A program made the translations under genes and the position numbers. The notes under the pieces were generated by a model that was given only the letters and a program-made list of their open reading frames with translations, was not told where the DNA came from and searched no databases. A stretch of DNA of 64,000 nucleotides from Pontibacter liquoris. GTDB lineage: Bacteria; Bacteroidota; Bacteroidia; Cytophagales; Hymenobacteraceae. Each line of letters begins with the position of its first letter. Within the stretch, counting starts at the first letter, position 1. Positions 24,950 to 33,360 of the stretch are shown in pieces. Location of the stretch: positions 806,001-870,000 of the forward strand of contig NZ_JALEBG010000001.1 of the NCBI RefSeq assembly GCF_022758235.1. Reading direction: 5' to 3'.

Positions 24950-25783
24950 CTACTGCTTGTCTGGCGCGCTATGTGATGCCATTTTTCTGGCTTTCAGCGA
25001 ATAAACCATGGGTATTTTATCGGCCATATTTTTGATGCGCCAGTTACCGTCCGGGCTCTGCTCGGTATTGTTGAAACAGTTGTAGGGTGAGTATGGAAAT
25101 TCATGAAGGAATTCGAGTTGCAGACCCTGGGAAAGCAGCGCATTGATCACTTCGGCCAGGCCATGGTTCCAGCTATATTCCGTGCCGGCGATAGGCGCGC
25201 TGCGGTCGGTGTAGGTGCCCTGATTTTGGGTGATGATGGGTTGGTGGGTGTTGTGGTAAGCATACTGCACGTACTGGAAATTGTCATCGAACATCCATAC
25301 CACCGGGTGAAACTCCGCCAGGTAAAACACGCCCCCAGGCTTGAGGAAATGCGCAATAACGGCAGCCCAGCGGTCCAGATCCGGAAGCCAGCCCACTACG
25401 CCAAACGAAGTATAAACCACGTCAAACTGCCCTTGCAGGTGCGCGGGCAACTCGTACACATTGGCGCACACAAAGCGGGCATCCAGCCCTAGTTCCTGGT
25501 TTAACTTCTGTGCTTCGGCAATGGCCACATCCGACAGGTCGATACCTGTTGCATGCGCGCCGAGTCGCGCCCACGAGAGTGTATCAAGCCCGAAATGGCA
25601 CTGCAGGTGCAACAGCGACTTGCCGGTAACTTCGTCCTGCATCTCCTCCAGCTCCAGGGGCGTAAGCGAGAGCTTGCCTTCTTTAAAGGCAGCCACATCA
25701 TAAAACTTGGATTGGACGTGCACGCGCGTGCGCTCGTTCCACACCTGGCGGTTACTGTCAAAGTACAAAGCGTAATTTTCCAT
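24950..25783 (-). CDS. Class I SAM-dependent methyltransferase
   Basis: A 277-residue cytosolic methyltransferase of the Rossmann type. Motif I is LLHLQCHFGLDTLSWARLG (about residues 57-75), followed by the acidic ATGIDLSDVAI loop that holds the SAM ribose, then VCANVYELP and the post-motif FDVVYTSFGV. A partly aromatic C-terminal cap follows (YSPYNCFNNTEQ). Length and ending (MADKIPMVYSLKARK) match complete members of this family in Bacteroidota, so it is not truncated. The methyl acceptor is unknown. A gene remnant follows it directly. Confidence 0.88.
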   Translation of the reverse strand: MENYALYFDSNRQVWNERTRVHVQSKFYDVAAFKEGKLSLTPLELEEMQDEVTGKSLLHLQCHFGLDTLSWARLGAHATGIDLSDVAIAEAQKLNQELGLDARFVCANVYELPAHLQGQFDVVYTSFGVVGWLPDLDRWAAVIAHFLKPGGVFYLAEFHPVVWMFDDNFQYVQYAYHNTHQPIITQNQGTYTDRSAPIAGTEYSWNHGLAEVINALLSQGLQLEFLHEFPYSPYNCFNNTEQSPDGNWRIKNMADKIPMVYSLKARKMASHSAPDKQ

Positions 25784-26266
25784 GCAATGGTATACGTCTG
25801 GTAGATAAAAATTATAATATTTATATAAATAACGAATATACTATATTTAAGCTGTTTGAAAAAGAAAAAATATCCCCACTTAAGCTGCCATTCCCTCACT
25901 GCATCTGGAAAGAATAAGCCTTGTCAGCTACATAAGAGAGGAAATGAGAAGAAACGACAGCATTATAAGCAGGCAGTTAGTATAAGCTAAGCAAATTAAG
26001 TTTGTATTTATACTTGTAGAAATTAAAGTATAGGTATAAAAATAATAGGATTGTTTTTGAACAAGAATTATTGCTTTTCCGTAAGGTGCAAAAGTTATAC
26101 AGCAGGCCCTTTTTGCTTTGATCTTATCATATCCGTGCAGGGTTTTCCTGATTGGCAGGAGAATAACCTGCTCCGGCAATAGCAGGATGGAGCAGAACGT
26201 TTCTGTTTTACAGCACCCTTTTTACCCTGAAACTATAAACCGGGCAATCTTTAATATTAAATGTAA
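25784..26266. other. AT-rich divergent spacer
   Basis: 483 bases between the methyltransferase (-) and a response regulator (+). It is markedly AT-rich (runs such as ATTATAATATTTATATAAAT near 25810) and carries AAGTATA/TATACTT words. It probably contains promoters for both genes. I see no gene or clear operator. Confidence 0.5.
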
Positions 26267-26665
26267 ATGGATAATTTAAAGCCACTTACGGTGGCCATCG
26301 CCGATGATCATACGCTGTTCAGGAAAGGCGTGATTGCTATACTAGGGGGCTATAAGGAAGTAACTGTTCTGGCCGATGCCGGCAATGGGGCTGATCTGCT
26401 GGAAAAAATCGAAGACAAGCTGCCGGATGTCGTGATCCTGGATCTGGAAATGCCGGAGATGGATGGCGTGGTTACGGCCCGGTATTTAACCACAAAGTAT
26501 CCGAAAGTGAAAGTGCTCATCCTGTCCTCAGAGGGCGAAGAATCGCTGGTGGATAAGCTGATGGGAGATGGGGTGCAGGGCTGTTTGCTGAAAAGCGCCG
26601 AACCGGAGGAGCTGCGCACAGCTCTGCAACATCTGCTGGCCGGCCATACTTATCCTGCTAAATAG
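26267..26665 (+). CDS. Single-domain response regulator (receiver only)
   Basis: A 132-residue CheY-like receiver. It carries the acidic pocket D13/D14, phospho-acceptor Asp59 (VVILDLEMPEMDG), the switch Ser in VLILSSEGEE, and the invariant Lys in CLLKSAEPEEL. By sequence it resembles NarL/FixJ-type receivers (IADDHTLFRKGV), but it stops after helix 5 with no LuxR-type DNA-binding domain. It therefore acts by protein contact or phosphotransfer, or derives from a longer regulator that lost its output domain. No kinase is adjacent. Confidence 0.9.
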   Translation: MDNLKPLTVAIADDHTLFRKGVIAILGGYKEVTVLADAGNGADLLEKIEDKLPDVVILDLEMPEMDGVVTARYLTTKYPKVKVLILSSEGEESLVDKLMGDGVQGCLLKSAEPEELRTALQHLLAGHTYPAK

Positions 26666-26809
26666 CATTTCATTTGCTAAGCCGTAAAGGCCTTGAAGTG
26701 CATTCCTTCTGCCAGAGCGCTATTTTAAAAGTATAGCAGGTCTTCTGGCCCCTTCCATTTTCCAGCTTCAACTTATTTTATTTCCTGGCTGCAACCCTAA
26801 ACTCTGCGC

Positions 26810-26835
26810 CTGTCTTTTCTGTTTCAGAAAGACAG
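26810..26835. other. Small inverted repeat upstream of the HNH gene
   Basis: CTGTCTTT and AAAGACAG form a perfect 8-bp stem with an inner CTG/CAG pairing, ending 18 bases before the HNH ATG. It could be a leader hairpin or an operator. It has no terminator-like T-run on the plus strand. Confidence 0.35.
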
Positions 26836-26853
26836 CAAAACAGGTACAGAAGT

Positions 26854-27150
26854 ATGGCCCGAAGGGAGCAGCAACAGGTATGCGAATTATGCGGGCGGGC
26901 GGTGCAGCACCTCTCGCGCCACCACCTGGTGCCCCGCGAAGAGGGCGGCCGTTATGGTGCTACCGCCGACCTGTGCCAGCCCTGCCACAGCACCATTCAC
27001 CTGCACCTGAGCAACCACGAACTGGCCAAATCCTATAACTCCATCGAAGCCCTGCAAAAGGCGGACGCGCTGCAGAAATACCTGCGGTGGGTAAAGAACA
27101 AACCTCTGGAGCGTATCTCGAACCGCCGCGGAAAAAGCCGCCGCAAATAA
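26854..27150 (+). CDS. Small HNH nuclease-fold protein
   Basis: A 98-residue basic protein with a zinc-ribbon-type HNH fold: CELCG, then SRHHLVPRE (the HH of the beta-beta-alpha metal site), then CQPCHSTIH with the second cysteine pair and trailing His. The C-terminus is strongly basic (NRRGKSRRK) and could bind nucleic acid. Small stand-alone HNH proteins like this are common in Bacteroidota and usually lack a partner or known function. No methylase, phage or defence gene is near. Its stop lies 14 bases from the end of the convergent pncB gene, with no visible terminator between. Confidence 0.85.
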   Translation: MARREQQQVCELCGRAVQHLSRHHLVPREEGGRYGATADLCQPCHSTIHLHLSNHELAKSYNSIEALQKADALQKYLRWVKNKPLERISNRRGKSRRK

Positions 27151-27164
27151 GGGCAGGCTGCTGC

Positions 27165-28640
27165 CTATACTTCCTGCTGTTCCTGGCGGAGCTTAATAAT
27201 AAGGTCGATCTTGTACTGGTGCAAGCCTTCTTCTAGGCCAGCCGGGTAGCTGTGCGGGTTCAGGTAGCGGCGTATACTTTCGTGCAGCAGGTTTAGCTCT
27301 GCTTTTGTTTTGGCTTTGATTGCGCTTAGCTCGGGCAACGTATAAACCAGCTTGCCCTGGTCAAACACAGGCTGCAGGAGCTCCTTAAAGGTGGTGCCGG
27401 CTGCCACGGTTTTTCTACGGGTGCTGTCGAGCGGGTCCACGATCACGTTCTTTTTAGGCAACGGCGCCATCTCGTTGTAGATCATATCCGCCTGGTACCC
27501 GTCACCGTCAAAAAAGCGGCGCACCTGCAGGATGCCGGGCGTCGAGGTTTTGGCCCGTTGCTCGGAGAGTTTGAGCTTGTAATCCCAATCACCGTTCTCG
27601 TGCCGGATAGCGGCCAGTTTGTACACACCGCCCAGTGCCGGCTGGTCGTAGGCTGTGACCATTTTGGTGCCCACGCCCCATACATTCACCTTGGCGCCTT
27701 CCTGTTTCAGACTGGTAATAATGTGCTCGTCCAGGTCGTTGCTGGCCACAATGCTGGCAGCCGTAAAGCCGGCGGCATCCAGCAGTTTGCGGGCTTCCAC
27801 GCTCAGGTAAGTCAGATCGCCCGAGTCCAGCCGTATACCGCCGAAGTTAAAGCCCTGCGGCTGAAGTTTTTGAGCAACCGCAATAGCGTTCTTTATACCT
27901 TCCAGCGTGTTATAGGTGTCCACCAGGAAAACCGAGTCCTGCGGGAAAGCGTCTCCGTAAGCTTCAAAGGCCTCTTCTTCGGTGTTGAATGCCTGCACCC
28001 AGCTATGGGCGTGGGTCCCTTTTACCGGAATGTTGAAGAGCTTACCGGCCAGCAGGTTCGAGGTAGCATCGGCACCGCCTACATAAGCGGCCCGCGTAGC
28101 GGCCAGTGCACCATCAATACCTTGTGCGCGGCGCATGCCAAATTCGATCACCGGGTCGCCTTTGGCGGCATCCGTGATGCGGGCGGCTTTGGTAGCGATC
28201 AGTGTCTGGAAATTGACGATGGTGAGCAGGGGCGTTTCGATCAGCTGCGCCTGCAGCAAAGGGCCCCGCACCCGCAGGAGCGGCTCTGCCGGAAAGACCA
28301 CGGTACCTTCTGGTACGGCATCCACCGTGCAGCTGAAACGCATGTCGCGCAAATAGTCTAGGAAACTGGTCTCGAACAGCGGTTGCCCCTGGGTGCCTTT
28401 CACCGTGGCCAGGTAGGCTAGGTCTTCTTCCTCAAACTGCAGCTCCTGCAGGTAATGCACCACATACTCCAGACCGGCTGCTACCGTATAGCCACCCCCG
28501 AAAGGATTTTTCCGGAAGTACATGTGAAACACGGCTTCCTGCTCTGCCATCCCTTGTTTCCAGTAGCCGTAGGCCATGGTGAGTTGGTATAAATCGGTGA
28601 GCAGGGTTAAGGAGGAGGCGTAAATATCTTTCAGTTTCAT
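27165..28640 (-). CDS. pncB: Nicotinate phosphoribosyltransferase
   Basis: Catalyses ATP-coupled formation of nicotinate mononucleotide from nicotinate and PRPP, the entry step of NAD salvage (Preiss-Handler route). The 491 residues match the longer bacterial class. Signatures: LTDLYQLTMAYGYWKQGM at the N-terminus, FPAEPLLRVRGPLLQAQL, IEFGMRRAQGIDGA, GTHAHSWVQAF (with the His that is phosphorylated in this family) and GGIRLDSGDLTYLS in the PRPP region. The cytosolic enzyme is encoded alone. The start at 28640 (MKLKDIYASS) places the conserved N-terminus as expected. Confidence 0.95.
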   Translation of the reverse strand: MKLKDIYASSLTLLTDLYQLTMAYGYWKQGMAEQEAVFHMYFRKNPFGGGYTVAAGLEYVVHYLQELQFEEEDLAYLATVKGTQGQPLFETSFLDYLRDMRFSCTVDAVPEGTVVFPAEPLLRVRGPLLQAQLIETPLLTIVNFQTLIATKAARITDAAKGDPVIEFGMRRAQGIDGALAATRAAYVGGADATSNLLAGKLFNIPVKGTHAHSWVQAFNTEEEAFEAYGDAFPQDSVFLVDTYNTLEGIKNAIAVAQKLQPQGFNFGGIRLDSGDLTYLSVEARKLLDAAGFTAASIVASNDLDEHIITSLKQEGAKVNVWGVGTKMVTAYDQPALGGVYKLAAIRHENGDWDYKLKLSEQRAKTSTPGILQVRRFFDGDGYQADMIYNEMAPLPKKNVIVDPLDSTRRKTVAAGTTFKELLQPVFDQGKLVYTLPELSAIKAKTKAELNLLHESIRRYLNPHSYPAGLEEGLHQYKIDLIIKLRQEQQEV

Positions 28641-28865
28641 AAGGCTTCGCTAGGAGTGGCAAGCTACGAATTACGCATGAAATAGCGAAAGGTAGGCATC
28701 GGAAGCTTCTTTTTAAGCCTGCCGCCTTCCGGCAAAGGCAGCATCCGGAAGCCAATGCTACGGTATTGAAAAGGAGGTACGGACCTGTTCTGAGGTTAAT
28801 GGCCGCCTGCTCATCTGCTTCGTAAAATAGTATCTGTGCCTGCTTCTTTTTACCTTTAAGCCATC

Positions 28866-29918
28866 ATGAAACGAGCGTTTATTCCATTTTCAGAAATTAA
28901 AAACCAACCGGCCCTGGTCGTGGACAGCACCCATCCCAATGGGGTGATGCTCTCGCACTGGCGGGGTGTGGCCACGCCCGACGCGATCCGGTCCGATACC
29001 AGCGCCGGGATCGTGCTAAATGCTTTGCGCCTGCAGTTGCCCGAACTGGAGCTACCCTTCGTAACGGCCAACCATTTCGACATCGACGGGTTTGTGGGCG
29101 TTTGGGCGCTGCTGCACCCCGAGGAGGCCTTGGCGCATGAGGAACTGCTGCGCCAGATGGCGCTCATCGGCGACTTCCGGGAGCTGGACCTGAGTCACCC
29201 ACTGGCCGGGGAAGCGCTGAAGCTGGTGTGCTGGATAAATGCCAAAGAGCGGGAGTTGTTCTACAAACCTTTTGCCGCTGACGAGATGCCCGAAAAGGAG
29301 ACCGTGCAATGTGCCCGCAAGTTTGCTTATTTCCTGCGGGAGTTTTGGCGCGTACTGCAGGATCCGGACTGGGAACGCGGTGCCTGGGAAGACGAAGTGG
29401 GCGGCGTGCTGCTGGGCTACCGCGACATGTATAAACCAGAAACCAAACTGGCGCGCTACCCGGAGATCGGGTTGGTGATCGTGGAAACGCCGCATCCGCT
29501 GCATTATTACGCCCTGTTTAGCCGCACCGTCGGATTCGATATCGTGCTGATGTGCTATGAGCGGAACCGTTATGAGCTGGAATACAAGTATACCACCTGG
29601 GTTGATATCGCTTCGCGGCCTACTTTGCCCCGGGTAAGTATGGCGCCGCTGGCAACGCAGCTGAACCAGTTGGAAACCAGCGGCCTGACCTGGACCTACG
29701 ATGCCGTAACCGAAACCGGTCCGCTGCTACGCCTCAATGGCGACCAGCTCAACCGGGTAGAAACGTACGACAATCCTACTGAGCGGGAGATCTATTCTTC
29801 CTCTATTCCTGCAGAGCAGCTTAAACAGGTCGTGGTGGCGTATTTCCGGGAAGCGTTTGCCGGCATAGAGCCAAAGTATAACTGGAGCTGGAAAGAAGTG
29901 AAGGAGCTGAGCAGCTAA
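28866..29918 (+). CDS. Conserved protein of unknown function (possibly DUF6687)
   Basis: A 350-residue soluble protein without signal peptide or TM segments. It begins MKRAFIPFSEIKNQPALVVD and contains LSHWRGVATPDAIRSDTSA and TANHFDIDGFVGVWALLHPE. From memory this matches the family catalogued as DUF6687, but I cannot confirm the number. The NHFDIDGF stretch resembles the Asp-x-Asp-Gly metal site of DHH phosphoesterases, where a DxDG motif lies in an early strand-turn. The later part lacks an obvious DHHA1 GGGH motif, so any such kinship is weak. No operon partner; pncB is divergent. Confidence 0.75.
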   Translation: MKRAFIPFSEIKNQPALVVDSTHPNGVMLSHWRGVATPDAIRSDTSAGIVLNALRLQLPELELPFVTANHFDIDGFVGVWALLHPEEALAHEELLRQMALIGDFRELDLSHPLAGEALKLVCWINAKERELFYKPFAADEMPEKETVQCARKFAYFLREFWRVLQDPDWERGAWEDEVGGVLLGYRDMYKPETKLARYPEIGLVIVETPHPLHYYALFSRTVGFDIVLMCYERNRYELEYKYTTWVDIASRPTLPRVSMAPLATQLNQLETSGLTWTYDAVTETGPLLRLNGDQLNRVETYDNPTEREIYSSSIPAEQLKQVVVAYFREAFAGIEPKYNWSWKEVKELSS

Positions 29919-30256
29919 ACAAGTATAAAACCGAGCACATGCTGCTCCTTTTTGTTTTATACTTACTCACGCACAGCCCTCGCCCGCCTCTAGCGCATGT
30001 GAAATATTTCACGGCCTCTGGCTGCGTAAGGATATACTTTTATACTTGCCATGAAACACGGCAGGTGCCTACATGCTGACATAAATCGTGACGCCATGCA
30101 GCTTTCAGGTGCGTATTATACATGCAATGGAGATAGTATAAAATGCAACTGTTTAGCCCGGCAGAGAAGTTTTAGGCGAAAGTATTTCTTTGATTCGTTC
30201 GTTCACGTATACATAGCCGGCTTGGGATATAGCTGCCTGTAAGACACTCTACAACT
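29919..30256. other. Regulatory spacer upstream of the universal stress gene
   Basis: 338 bases with no supported gene. A weak hairpin (GAGCA/TGCTC) with a T-run lies at about 29934-29956. A Crp/Fnr-type palindrome follows at 29998-30013. Two TATACTT-type words lie at about 30034-30047 and could serve as -7 elements. The remaining 200 bases form a long leader before the usp start. Confidence 0.5.
29998..30013. promoter_or_regulatory. Crp/Fnr-type binding site upstream of usp
   Basis: TGTGAAATATTTCACG matches the family consensus TGTGA-N6-TCACA at all but the last base; its core, 14 bases at 29999-30012, is a perfect palindrome. It lies just before TATACTT-type promoter words and 244 bases before a universal stress protein gene, a usual target of Crp/Fnr-type regulators. 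Confidence 0.55.
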
Positions 30257-31108
30257 ATGAAAAAGATTCTTTGTCCGACCGATTTTTCCAGAACTGCCGG
30301 TAATGCGGTGGAGTATGCCGCTTACCTGGCGCAACGGGCCCATGCCCACCTCACGCTGCTGCATGTGGTGCACCTGCCCATTGTCGATACCTCCGACACG
30401 GCCATGGTGGCAAGTGAGCTGCTGGGTGAGCAGACGCGCGACGCTAACGAAAGATTAAAGGCTAAGTGCCTGTTTTTAGAAGAACAGTACGGCGCCAACC
30501 GCGGCGGCGGCTTTACCTGCGATTACCTGGTGAAGGAGGCCCTGCTCACCGATATGGCCAAGCAACTGACCGGCGACGAAGGCTATGACCTGATTGTGAT
30601 GGGAACTACCGGCTGCGACAGCACGATGGAAGAGCTGCTGATCGGGAGCAACACCGAAGCCATAATAGAGGAAGTGAAATGCCCGGTGTTTTCTATTCCT
30701 GCTACGGCCACAGCGCCTAGCCTGGAGCGGATCGTGTATGCCACTGATTTCAGCGAGCAGGACCGCCGGGCACTGGCCGAAGTAGTGGCCTTGGGTAGCC
30801 TGTTTGGCGCTGACATCCATGTGGTGCACGTGGTAAAAGAAGATACGGCAGAAGGCAGGGCACGGGCGCAGCAGTTCTGGGCAGAAATACAGCAGCAGTA
30901 CCCAGGTGTGCCGTTATTTTTTCAGGAAATTATCCATAAGCACCGCGATGAAGGGTTGAAATCATACTATCAAGAGGTGAATGGCAGCATGCTGGCCATC
31001 CTGCGCAAAGAAAAGGGCTTCCTGCAAGACCTCTTTTCGCAAAGCCTGGCCGAGCGCTTAACCTACCAGGCCGCCATGCCCCTGCTGGTGCTGCAGGGCA
31101 AAAAATAA
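30257..31108 (+). CDS. Universal stress protein, tandem UspA domains
   Basis: 283 residues with two Usp domains. The first (about 1-145) begins KKILCPTDFSRTAGNAVEYA and keeps the nucleotide loop VMGTTGCDSTMEELLIGS, close to the G-x2-G-x9-G-[ST] ATP motif. The second (about 155-283) begins ERIVYATDFSEQDRRALAEV and ends PLLVLQGKK; its loop is degenerate. Double Usp proteins of this kind are typical of Bacteroidota and are linked to starvation or oxygen stress. The stop codon lies inside a 25-bp hairpin shared with the convergent DinB gene. A Crp/Fnr-like site lies upstream. Confidence 0.92.
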   Translation: MKKILCPTDFSRTAGNAVEYAAYLAQRAHAHLTLLHVVHLPIVDTSDTAMVASELLGEQTRDANERLKAKCLFLEEQYGANRGGGFTCDYLVKEALLTDMAKQLTGDEGYDLIVMGTTGCDSTMEELLIGSNTEAIIEEVKCPVFSIPATATAPSLERIVYATDFSEQDRRALAEVVALGSLFGADIHVVHVVKEDTAEGRARAQQFWAEIQQQYPGVPLFFQEIIHKHRDEGLKSYYQEVNGSMLAILRKEKGFLQDLFSQSLAERLTYQAAMPLLVLQGKK

Positions 31109-31161
31109 GGCATCAGTATAAAGCCGGTGTCTTTTGCCGGCTTTATACTGATGCCTTATTT
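31103..31161. terminator. Long bidirectional terminator overlapping the usp stop codon
   Basis: A perfect 25-bp stem with a 9-base loop (TGTCTTTTG). The left arm starts at AAATAAGG and so includes the usp stop codon; the right arm ends CCTTATTT. The stem contains the local AGTATAAA/TTTATACT word in both arms. It serves convergent genes. Confidence 0.88.
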
Positions 31162-31199
31162 GTTTAAAAATGCCTTGTCCAGTTATGGCCAAGCCCCGG

Positions 31200-31712
31200 T
31201 TACATTTTGAACGGTTCGTCGGCCGTCGGGCCATACATTTGGGGCACTGGTAAATCCAGCAGGCGCAAGTACACCGACAACTGACCGCGGTGGTGGATCA
31301 TGTGGTTAAGTACGATCGTGCGGATCAGGGCCTTGCGGGGCATCTGCGTGATCACGTGCTCGCCGTTTCGCAGTTTTACCATGGTGCCCAGATGCTCATC
31401 TGTGGTGCTCGCCAGCCCCTCCAGCGATTGCTGCAGGTGTTGCTCCAACAGGGTTCCCAAATCCTCAGGCGTCAGGTCAGCCTGGCGGGTTGGTCTGTAG
31501 CGGGGATCCGCCAGATCTAGATCATCGGATGTAGTGGTAACCGGCGGTATCCAAGAGAGCAGCCCGATAATGTGGGTTACCAGATCGCCGAGGGTAGAAG
31601 ATTTCGGATGCGGTTTCCAGCCGAATGACTCTGCCGGTAAGCGCTCCAGCATTTTCCGGATCGATACTACTTCGTGCTTCAGCTCTGCTGCCAATGCGTC
31701 TTTTAATGCCAT
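31200..31712 (-). CDS. DinB family protein
   Basis: 170 residues forming a DinB/YfiT-type four-helix bundle. It starts MALKDALAAELKHEVVSIRK, with the family's WKPHPKSSTLGDLVTHI segment (metal-ligand His in LVTHI) and the second site in LNHMIHHRGQLSVYLRLLD near the C-terminus. These three His positions usually bind a divalent metal. Members include bacillithiol transferases and many proteins of unknown role, so the reaction is not assigned. The protein is cytosolic and faces the usp gene across a shared terminator. Confidence 0.88.
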   Translation of the reverse strand: MALKDALAAELKHEVVSIRKMLERLPAESFGWKPHPKSSTLGDLVTHIIGLLSWIPPVTTTSDDLDLADPRYRPTRQADLTPEDLGTLLEQHLQQSLEGLASTTDEHLGTMVKLRNGEHVITQMPRKALIRTIVLNHMIHHRGQLSVYLRLLDLPVPQMYGPTADEPFKM

Positions 31713-31860
31713 GGTTTTAGGTGGTTACAGGTTAGGGTTAGCCGGCGCACTTTGGCCTGGCTGGTAGCAATACTACCAACTATACTTGTTTGAAGCAAAC
31801 CTGAAAGCGTCGTCGGCAAAAACAAAAGATCACTTCGCTGCTCGTCGGCTTTCGCTCTGT

Positions 31861-32265
31861 TTAGCGGACCATGTCTTCATCAAAAATAGTATCCAGTTCT
31901 TTGCTGCAGGTCTGGCAGTTGTAGCGGCCATACGTTTCGATTGCCCGCACCAGCGATACATTCCGGAAAGTGCCTTTGCCGCGGCATGCCACCAACACCG
32001 GGCAGTCGTGCTTTAAATGAAACACATCGGCGGTGGCATTTTCGCAAAGCCATACGTGCTTGCTGGCCATCTCCGGCGGAATGATAAAGAAGGTGGGAGC
32101 CGGCCTTTTCTGAACTGTATCGGCAGGTGCCATCTCAGCGGATTGCTGTGCCGTGGCTGGGGGCTTTTCTTCGGTAGTCTGCTGGCAGGAGCTTAGCAAA
32201 ATCATACTTAAAAAAACGCCCGCTACCAGGTGCGATACGGGTTTGAACAAAAGGGTGAAACGCAT
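31861..32265 (-). CDS. Small lipoprotein with cysteine-rich C-terminal module
   Basis: 134 residues. A long signal peptide ends in the lipobox ILLSSC (Cys27), followed by a Pro/Ala/Glu-rich linker. The C-terminal 60 residues hold VWLCENATADVFHLKHDCP, then LVACRG and RYNCQTCSKEL. The same Cys pattern (C-x(8-10)-[YF]-x-[FL]-K-x-DCP-x2-L-x2-C, then a Tyr and a Cys) ends the adjacent thermonuclease lipoprotein, so the two genes share a module, perhaps by partial duplication. The cysteines may bind metal or form disulfides outside the cytoplasm. I do not know a name for this module. Confidence 0.75.
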   Translation of the reverse strand: MRFTLLFKPVSHLVAGVFLSMILLSSCQQTTEEKPPATAQQSAEMAPADTVQKRPAPTFFIIPPEMASKHVWLCENATADVFHLKHDCPVLVACRGKGTFRNVSLVRAIETYGRYNCQTCSKELDTIFDEDMVR

Positions 32266-32313
32266 AAGGGAGGAAAGGTTTGTGGGTTTAGTTGATCAAA
32301 AGGAAGCGGTACG

Positions 32314-33171
32314 TTACTGCCCGCAGGTTTTATCGGCGTGCCGGTTGTAGGTCCGGATCGCTTCGGATTCGGTAACGGCAATCACATCCTGCTTGCAGCG
32401 CCGCAAGCCGGGGCAGTCTTTTTTGAAATAGTAAACCGTGGCGCCGGAACTGCTGCACAGGTATACCGTGCGCTTTGTGGCTCCTGCCGGAACAGGCGCA
32501 TTGGCGTTAGCTACCGCCTTTGCGGCGCCGCTACTCCGTTTGTCCTTGCGGTAATCCCAGGGCGGGGTAGGGTTGGGGCTTTGCCATAGGCCGCGCTTAA
32601 AACGGCGGGCATCTGTCTCCAGGTCGGCTAATTTCTTATCTGTAGAGTAAGCTTTGTAATGCCAGGCAAAGCCATTGCGCACCAGTTCCTCGTTCAGGCT
32701 GCGGCCATCGGGCAGTATGATCGTGCCTACCGTGCGGCCGTAGCGGTCTTTGTTTTTAGGGATGAGACGCACAAACTTGCCAAAGGCCAGGTCGGAGGTA
32801 AATTGCTTGGCCCGTTGCCCGAAATCCTGCGTCTTCTCTGGCGTATCTACCCCGTAGAGGCGGACGGTTACTTGCTGGCCGTTTTGCAGCAACACGATGG
32901 TGTCTCCGTCCTTTACGCCCACTACCTTGTCGCCGGCAGCAGTGGATGGTTTGGCAGCGGGAGCGGCTTCCATGGTGGCAGGTGCCGGCAGCAGGGTGTC
33001 CGGACTGGCAGACTGCGATGGCGTTGTTTCGGCGCTGCTGTTTTCGGGCGTACGCTCCTGTATGGCTTCCTGCCGTTTGCGGAACTGTTCCTGCGCATCC
33101 TGCTGGTTGTGCTTACAGGAAAAAGTAAGCGAGCTGAGCAGCAGCAATATAAAAGTAAGGTGTTTTTTCAT
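32314..33171 (-). CDS. Thermonuclease-family (SNase) lipoprotein
   Basis: 285 residues, starting at MKKHLTFILLLLSS rather than the longer frame from 33228, because this gives a signal peptide with lipobox LTFSC (Cys19). After a Pro/Ala/Thr-rich linker comes the staphylococcal-nuclease OB-fold (about residues 85-215): VKDGDTIVLLQNGQ, VRLYGVDTPEKTQDF with the active-site Arg and Glu, and DRYGRTVGTI with the second Arg. So it should be an active calcium-dependent nuclease at the cell envelope. The last 55 residues repeat the cysteine module of the neighbouring lipoprotein (VYLCSSSGA, FKKDCPGLRRC). The gap to that gene is 48 bases, so they probably form an operon. Confidence 0.9.
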   Translation of the reverse strand: MKKHLTFILLLLSSLTFSCKHNQQDAQEQFRKRQEAIQERTPENSSAETTPSQSASPDTLLPAPATMEAAPAAKPSTAAGDKVVGVKDGDTIVLLQNGQQVTVRLYGVDTPEKTQDFGQRAKQFTSDLAFGKFVRLIPKNKDRYGRTVGTIILPDGRSLNEELVRNGFAWHYKAYSTDKKLADLETDARRFKRGLWQSPNPTPPWDYRKDKRSSGAAKAVANANAPVPAGATKRTVYLCSSSGATVYYFKKDCPGLRRCKQDVIAVTESEAIRTYNRHADKTCGQ

Positions 33172-33360
33172 GGCACGTATATGGAGATAAAAGCCGCTGC
33201 AAGTTAATGAACTGAGCGGCCTCGGCAACTATTCTATACTAACGCAAGCTTTCGGACTGCGTTCTGGCACGGCACCACTTACGATCATACGTGGCAAGTT
33301 TCAGCCATTTAAATGGCCCGTAATGTCACGAAATCATCCGGATAAAAAATATAAGGGATA

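Noticed and set aside
26854..27150. HNH gene as part of a restriction or defence island
   Set aside because: Neighbours are housekeeping genes; no methylase, phage or defence partner is visible, and codon use matches the surroundings.
29934..29956. Terminator after the 28866-29918 gene
   Set aside because: The stem is only 5 bp (GAGCA/TGCTC). The T-run is suggestive but too little to list as a terminator.
30051..30242. 63-codon open frame upstream of the usp gene
   Set aside because: Cys/Tyr-rich random-looking product in an AT-rich leader; no family, no spacing logic.
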